A stretch of 10,017 nt of DNA from NCBI GenBank assembly GCA_017958245.1, contig JAGDDC010000095.1, forward strand, positions 1 through 10,017. The letters run 5' to 3'. The position numbers were made by a program, and so were the translations under genes. This stretch comes from Lachnospiraceae bacterium. GTDB lineage: Bacteria > Bacillota_A > Clostridia > Lachnospirales > Lachnospiraceae. How positions within the stretch are numbered: the first letter of the stretch is position 1; each line of letters starts with the position of its first letter. The notes beneath the pieces are model-generated. The model was not told the origin of the DNA and made no database searches. It saw only the letters and a program-made list of their open reading frames with translations. This document shows positions 7,159-10,017 of this stretch, piece by piece.

Positions 7159-8634
7159 TTGGAGGGATCACATATCGGTGCGAACGATGACCGGAAGGAA
7201 ATAAAGACGAACACCAGAGAAGTCGCTTTGGACATCCTTTCGGAGGTCTTTGACAAAGACGCATATGTGAACAAGACCGTCGAGGCTCATTTGCGGAGAT
7301 ATCCCGGCATGAGCAGGGCGGACAGGGCCTTTGTGACAAGGCTCTCGACAGGGACCACGGAGCGAAAGATCACGCTCGACTACGTGATAGGACTGTATGC
7401 GGACGTGCCCGTGAACAAGCAGAAGCCTCTGATACGCACTGTCCTTCGGATGACAGCCTACCAGCTGCTCTACATGGATGTGAGCGATTACGCGGCCTGC
7501 GACGAGGCGGTAAAGCTTGTGAGGAAGCGGGGGAAGGGCGCGCTCTCGGGCTTTGTAAACGCTATCGCAAGGAAGATGGCAAAGAACAAAGAAGAGGTGC
7601 TCTCCTCGATAGAAAACCTTGAGGCAGGGCAGGGCATGGACGAGGTCAGGGCGCTTTCAGTAAAGTATTCCGTGCCTGAGTTTCTGTGTGAGCTCTTCCT
7701 TGAGAATTTCGGAAATGAGGATACGAAGAGGGCGTTTGCCTACTTTTTGGACGAGAACAGGACGAGCATCAGGTGCAACCTGAGCAGGACCACGCCCGAA
7801 GAGCTGAAGGAGAGCCTCGAAAAGGACGGCGCTTTTGTCGAGCCCGGCAGGTGCTTAAAGACCTGCTTTAAGATAGAGGGGTATGACACGCTCCCTGCGC
7901 TTTCCGCCTTCGCATCGGGCAAATGCCAGGTGCAGGATGAGAGCTCTGCTCTTGTGGGGACGATCGCGGGGATAAGGCCGGGCAACACGGTGCTCGACAT
8001 CTGCGCGGCTCCCGGAGGCAAGACGATACATGCAGCTGATCTTTTAAAGTATGAGGAGAGTTCCCGTGCCCGAAAGGAAGATACAGCTGAAACCGAAGGC
8101 AGTGCGGGCAGCGATGAGGAATCTGCGGGCGTGGTGATATCCTGCGATATCTCGGAGAGGAAGCTCTCACTGATACGGGAAAACATCTTAAGATGCGGAT
8201 TCGACAACATAGATGTCATGGTAAATGATGCGGAGGAGTACAGAGAGGAGTTCTTTGAGTGCGCGGACGTAGTGCTTGCGGATCTTCCGTGCTCGGGGCT
8301 CGGCATCATAGCGAAAAAGCCCGACATAAAGTACCGCACGGACAGGGAGGGGATCGAGGCGCTATCAGCCCTCCAAAAGAGGATGCTTATTAATGCTTCG
8401 AGATACGTAAAGCCCGGCGGAACACTCATCTTCTCGACCTGCACGCTCACAAAGGAGGAGGACGAGGAGAACGCGGACTTCATCGTGAAGGAGACGGGGC
8501 TTGTACCGGTCTCATTGGACGACTGCCTGCCGGAGTGCCTTCGCAGCGCGGACACTGCCCGCGGCGTGCTGAAACTCATACCCGGAAAGTATGGGACGGA
8601 CGGGTTTTTCATATCAAAGTTTAGGAAGCTTTAG
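7159..8634 (+). CDS. rsmB: 16S rRNA (cytosine-967-C5)-methyltransferase RsmB; start uncertain
   Basis: RsmB uses S-adenosylmethionine to make m5C in 16S rRNA. An N-terminal NusB-like RNA-binding domain (NTREVALDILSEVF, then RAFVTRLSTGTTERK) spans about residues 15-150. The catalytic domain has VQDESSALVG, the SAM loop ICAAPGGKT (C282 to K288), DLPCSG with C378, and STCTL with C428; these two cysteines are the pair expected in m5C methyltransferases. At 491 residues it is longer than the usual 430-450, partly because of an acidic insertion at about 298-324. The start is unclear: TTG at 7159 touches the fmt stop and sits on the strong GGAGGG (7161-7166) instead of after it. In-frame ATC at 7174 has correct spacing but is a very rare start codon. 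GTG 7178 and ATG 7187 lie in another frame that stops at 7202. Confidence 0.93.
   Translation: MEGSHIGANDDRKEIKTNTREVALDILSEVFDKDAYVNKTVEAHLRRYPGMSRADRAFVTRLSTGTTERKITLDYVIGLYADVPVNKQKPLIRTVLRMTAYQLLYMDVSDYAACDEAVKLVRKRGKGALSGFVNAIARKMAKNKEEVLSSIENLEAGQGMDEVRALSVKYSVPEFLCELFLENFGNEDTKRAFAYFLDENRTSIRCNLSRTTPEELKESLEKDGAFVEPGRCLKTCFKIEGYDTLPALSAFASGKCQVQDESSALVGTIAGIRPGNTVLDICAAPGGKTIHAADLLKYEESSRARKEDTAETEGSAGSDEESAGVVISCDISERKLSLIRENILRCGFDNIDVMVNDAEEYREEFFECADVVLADLPCSGLGIIAKKPDIKYRTDREGIEALSALQKRMLINASRYVKPGGTLIFSTCTLTKEEDEENADFIVKETGLVPVSLDDCLPECLRSADTARGVLKLIPGKYGTDGFFISKFRKL
7161..7166 (+). promoter_or_regulatory. Strong ribosome binding site with no normal in-frame rsmB start after it
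   Basis: GGAGGG begins just after the fmt stop. At usual spacing the only rsmB-frame candidate is ATC at 7174 (7 nt). GTG at 7178 (11 nt) is well placed but in the frame that ends at TAA 7202-7204. TTG at 7159 overlaps the site. Confidence 0.6.
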
Positions 8635-8667
8635 CGTGCCAATGGTACATGATAAAACGGAGACGAG

Positions 8668-9756
8668 ATGACTGATCTGCTTTCGATGAACTTAACAGAG
8701 TTAAAGAGCTTCATGAAGGATCGTGGAGAACCGGCTTTCAGGGCCGATCAGGTCTTTGACTGGATGCATAAGAGGCACGCTGCAAATGCGGATGAGATGA
8801 CTAACATCCCGAAGTCCCTCAAAGAAAAGCTCTTTGCGGATGGCAGGGTCAACCCCCTGACCGAGGTTGAGTGTCTGTGCTCCGGGTCGGACGGGACGAA
8901 GAAGTACCTCTTCGCGCTTCCAGACGGAAACGTGATAGAGAGTGTCCTGATGGAGTATGAACACGGGTATTCGGTGTGCATATCTTCACAGGTCGGCTGC
9001 AGGATGGGCTGCAAGTTCTGCGCATCCACGATAGGAGGCAAGAGAAGAGATCTTGCGGCGGGGGAGATGGCAGCGCAGGTCTATATGATCGGGAGACTTG
9101 CGGATGTGAAGATCTCGAATATCGTCGTGATGGGGACCGGAGAACCGCTCGATAACTATGACAACCTGATAAGGTTCATAGAGCTTGTGACCCATGAACA
9201 GGGCATGAACCTCTCTGCAAGGTCGATCACGGTGTCAACCTGCGGGCTTGTTGAGAAGATAGACGAGCTCGCCGATCTGAAACTCCAGATCACGCTCGCG
9301 ATATCGCTGCACGCGCCAAACGACGAGATCAGAAGGAAGATCATGCCGGTGGCTTTCAGCTATGACATAGCCTCCATACTCGGGGCGTGCGACAGGTATT
9401 TTGAAAAGACGGGCAGGAGGATCACCTTCGAATACAGCCTGATATCGGGCGTGAACGATTCCGACGAATGCGCGGAGGAGCTTGCAGGGCTTCTAAAGGG
9501 AAGAAACTGCCATGTGAACCTCATACCCGTAAACCCCGTAAAAGAGCGGAGCTATAGGCGCGCGACCGCTGAGAGAACGGGCTGTTTTAAAAAAATACTT
9601 GAAAAAAAACGAATAAATGCTACTATTAGAAGAGAAATGGGCTCGGATATCGACGCGGCGTGCGGTCAATTGAGGCGACGCTACGAAAAAAGGGCTGTCT
9701 CGCAGGTGGCTTCAGGGGGAAGTCACGCAGAAGCGGCGAAAAAAGATCCGGACTAA
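8668..9756 (+). CDS. rlmN: Dual-specificity 23S rRNA/tRNA adenine-C2 methyltransferase RlmN (radical SAM)
   Basis: RlmN makes 2-methyladenosine at A2503 in the peptidyl-transferase centre of 23S rRNA and at A37 of some tRNAs, using radical SAM chemistry and a methylated cysteine. The 362 residues include the [4Fe-4S] motif CRMGCKFC with C111, C115 and C118, GTGEPL at 156-161 for SAM binding, and ISLHAPND. The two cysteines needed for catalysis are both there: C104 in VCISSQVGC, seven residues before the cluster motif as in E. coli, and C332 in DAACGQLRRRY. The ATG has GGAG at 8659-8662 with 5 nt spacing. After the conserved LRRRY a tail of about 23 polar residues is not part of the core family. 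The gene before it also methylates rRNA, so the pair forms a ribosome modification unit. Confidence 0.96.
   Translation: MTDLLSMNLTELKSFMKDRGEPAFRADQVFDWMHKRHAANADEMTNIPKSLKEKLFADGRVNPLTEVECLCSGSDGTKKYLFALPDGNVIESVLMEYEHGYSVCISSQVGCRMGCKFCASTIGGKRRDLAAGEMAAQVYMIGRLADVKISNIVVMGTGEPLDNYDNLIRFIELVTHEQGMNLSARSITVSTCGLVEKIDELADLKLQITLAISLHAPNDEIRRKIMPVAFSYDIASILGACDRYFEKTGRRITFEYSLISGVNDSDECAEELAGLLKGRNCHVNLIPVNPVKERSYRRATAERTGCFKKILEKKRINATIRREMGSDIDAACGQLRRRYEKRAVSQVASGGSHAEAAKKDPD
9599..9626 (+). promoter_or_regulatory. Possible internal promoter in the 3' end of rlmN
   Basis: TTGAAA (9599-9604, five of six to TTGACA), 16 bp spacing, and TACTAT (9621-9626, four of six to TATAAT) fall in the only strongly AT-rich stretch of rlmN. 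It would transcribe the phosphatase gene with a leader of about 145 nt. The stretch encodes Lys/Ile-rich conserved residues, which by itself explains much of the AT content, so confidence is low. Confidence 0.25.
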
Positions 9757-9777
9757 AGGGAAGAGAGGAAAGCATCG

Positions 9778-10017
9778 ATGAGGGCGTTTGCTAAGACTGA
9801 TGTCGGCATCAGACGTGAGATGAATCAGGATTATATCTACCAGACGACAGAGCATGTCGGTGCACTTCCCAACCTGTTTATCGTTGCGGACGGTATGGGG
9901 GGACATAACGCCGGTGACTTTGCCTCAAGGTACACGGTGGAAGAGTTCGTTAAAAACGTTGCGGTAAGCAGTGAAAAAACGATCATCAGTATGATAGAAC
10001 AGGCCCTCTTAAAGACA
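9778..10017 (+). CDS. PP2C-family Ser/Thr protein phosphatase, N-terminal part (cut by window end)
   Basis: The first 80 codons are open to the right edge. The protein begins MRAFAKTDVGIRREMNQDY and contains VADGMGGHNAGDFAS from residue 36. The metal-binding aspartates of PP2C enzymes are visible at D18 (in NxD) and D38 (in ADGMGGH). The family dephosphorylates Ser/Thr residues using two Mn or Mg ions in the cytoplasm. In Firmicutes the gene after rlmN is usually the Stp/PrpC-type phosphatase, followed by the PASTA-domain kinase PrkC it opposes; the kinase would lie outside this window and is inferred only. The start has AGAGGAA ending at 9770, 7 nt before the ATG. The C-terminal two thirds, including the remaining metal ligands, cannot be judged. 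Confidence 0.9.
   Translation, partial: MRAFAKTDVGIRREMNQDYIYQTTEHVGALPNLFIVADGMGGHNAGDFASRYTVEEFVKNVAVSSEKTIISMIEQALLKT

Noticed and set aside
7740..8612. Long minus-strand open frame (290 codons) opposite rsmB
   Set aside because: It lies fully inside rsmB, whose catalytic motifs are intact. The product is Ser-rich, as expected from the antisense of Glu/Arg-rich GC-rich coding DNA, and resembles no family.
8636..8648. Small hairpin GTGCC-AAT-GGTAC between rsmB and rlmN
   Set aside because: The stem is five pairs with one G-U, and no T run follows. It is likely chance, and no terminator or regulator can be claimed.

Overview
The window is a compact, single-strand (+) gene cluster of eight genes. 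It looks like a GC-rich member of the Clostridia, most likely Lachnospiraceae. This rests on three inferences: the gene order murE-murF-priA-def-fmt-rsmB-rlmN-PP2C phosphatase, which is typical of that group; the family-specific look of the MurE and RlmN motifs; and codon use that combines high GC with frequent ATA (Ile) and AGG/AGA (Arg). No species can be named from the sequence.

Layout: 2-295 is the 3' end of a gene whose Lys/Ala-rich, repetitive C-terminus runs in from outside the window. Its stop overlaps the murE start (ATGA). murE (292-1779) and murF (1776-3251) overlap (GTGA) and perform consecutive steps of peptidoglycan precursor synthesis. A 67-bp spacer leads to priA (3319-5556, replication restart helicase). 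A 120-bp spacer with a plausible sigma-A-type promoter and a 12-bp palindrome precedes def (5677-6153, peptide deformylase), followed by fmt (6202-7158, Met-tRNA formyltransferase). These two enzymes put the formyl group on initiator Met-tRNA and remove it from the nascent chain. rsmB (7159-8634, 16S rRNA m5C methyltransferase) and rlmN (8668-9756, 23S rRNA/tRNA m2A methyltransferase) modify RNA. The window ends in the first 80 codons of a PP2C-type Ser/Thr phosphatase (9778 onward), which in Firmicutes usually sits next to a PASTA-domain kinase that senses cell wall fragments.

The genes link wall synthesis, replication restart, translation initiation, ribosome maturation and wall-linked phospho-signalling. 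All recognised enzymes keep their catalytic motifs. No RNA gene, mobile element, CRISPR array or clear intrinsic terminator was seen, and no stretch longer than 300 bases lacks a gene.

I found no evidence of a wholly new system. The points most worth checking are the repeat-built basic tail before murE, the start of rsmB (a strong ribosome binding site with no normal in-frame start codon at the right distance, possibly a one-base indel), an acidic insertion inside the RsmB methyltransferase domain, and the def promoter/palindrome region.
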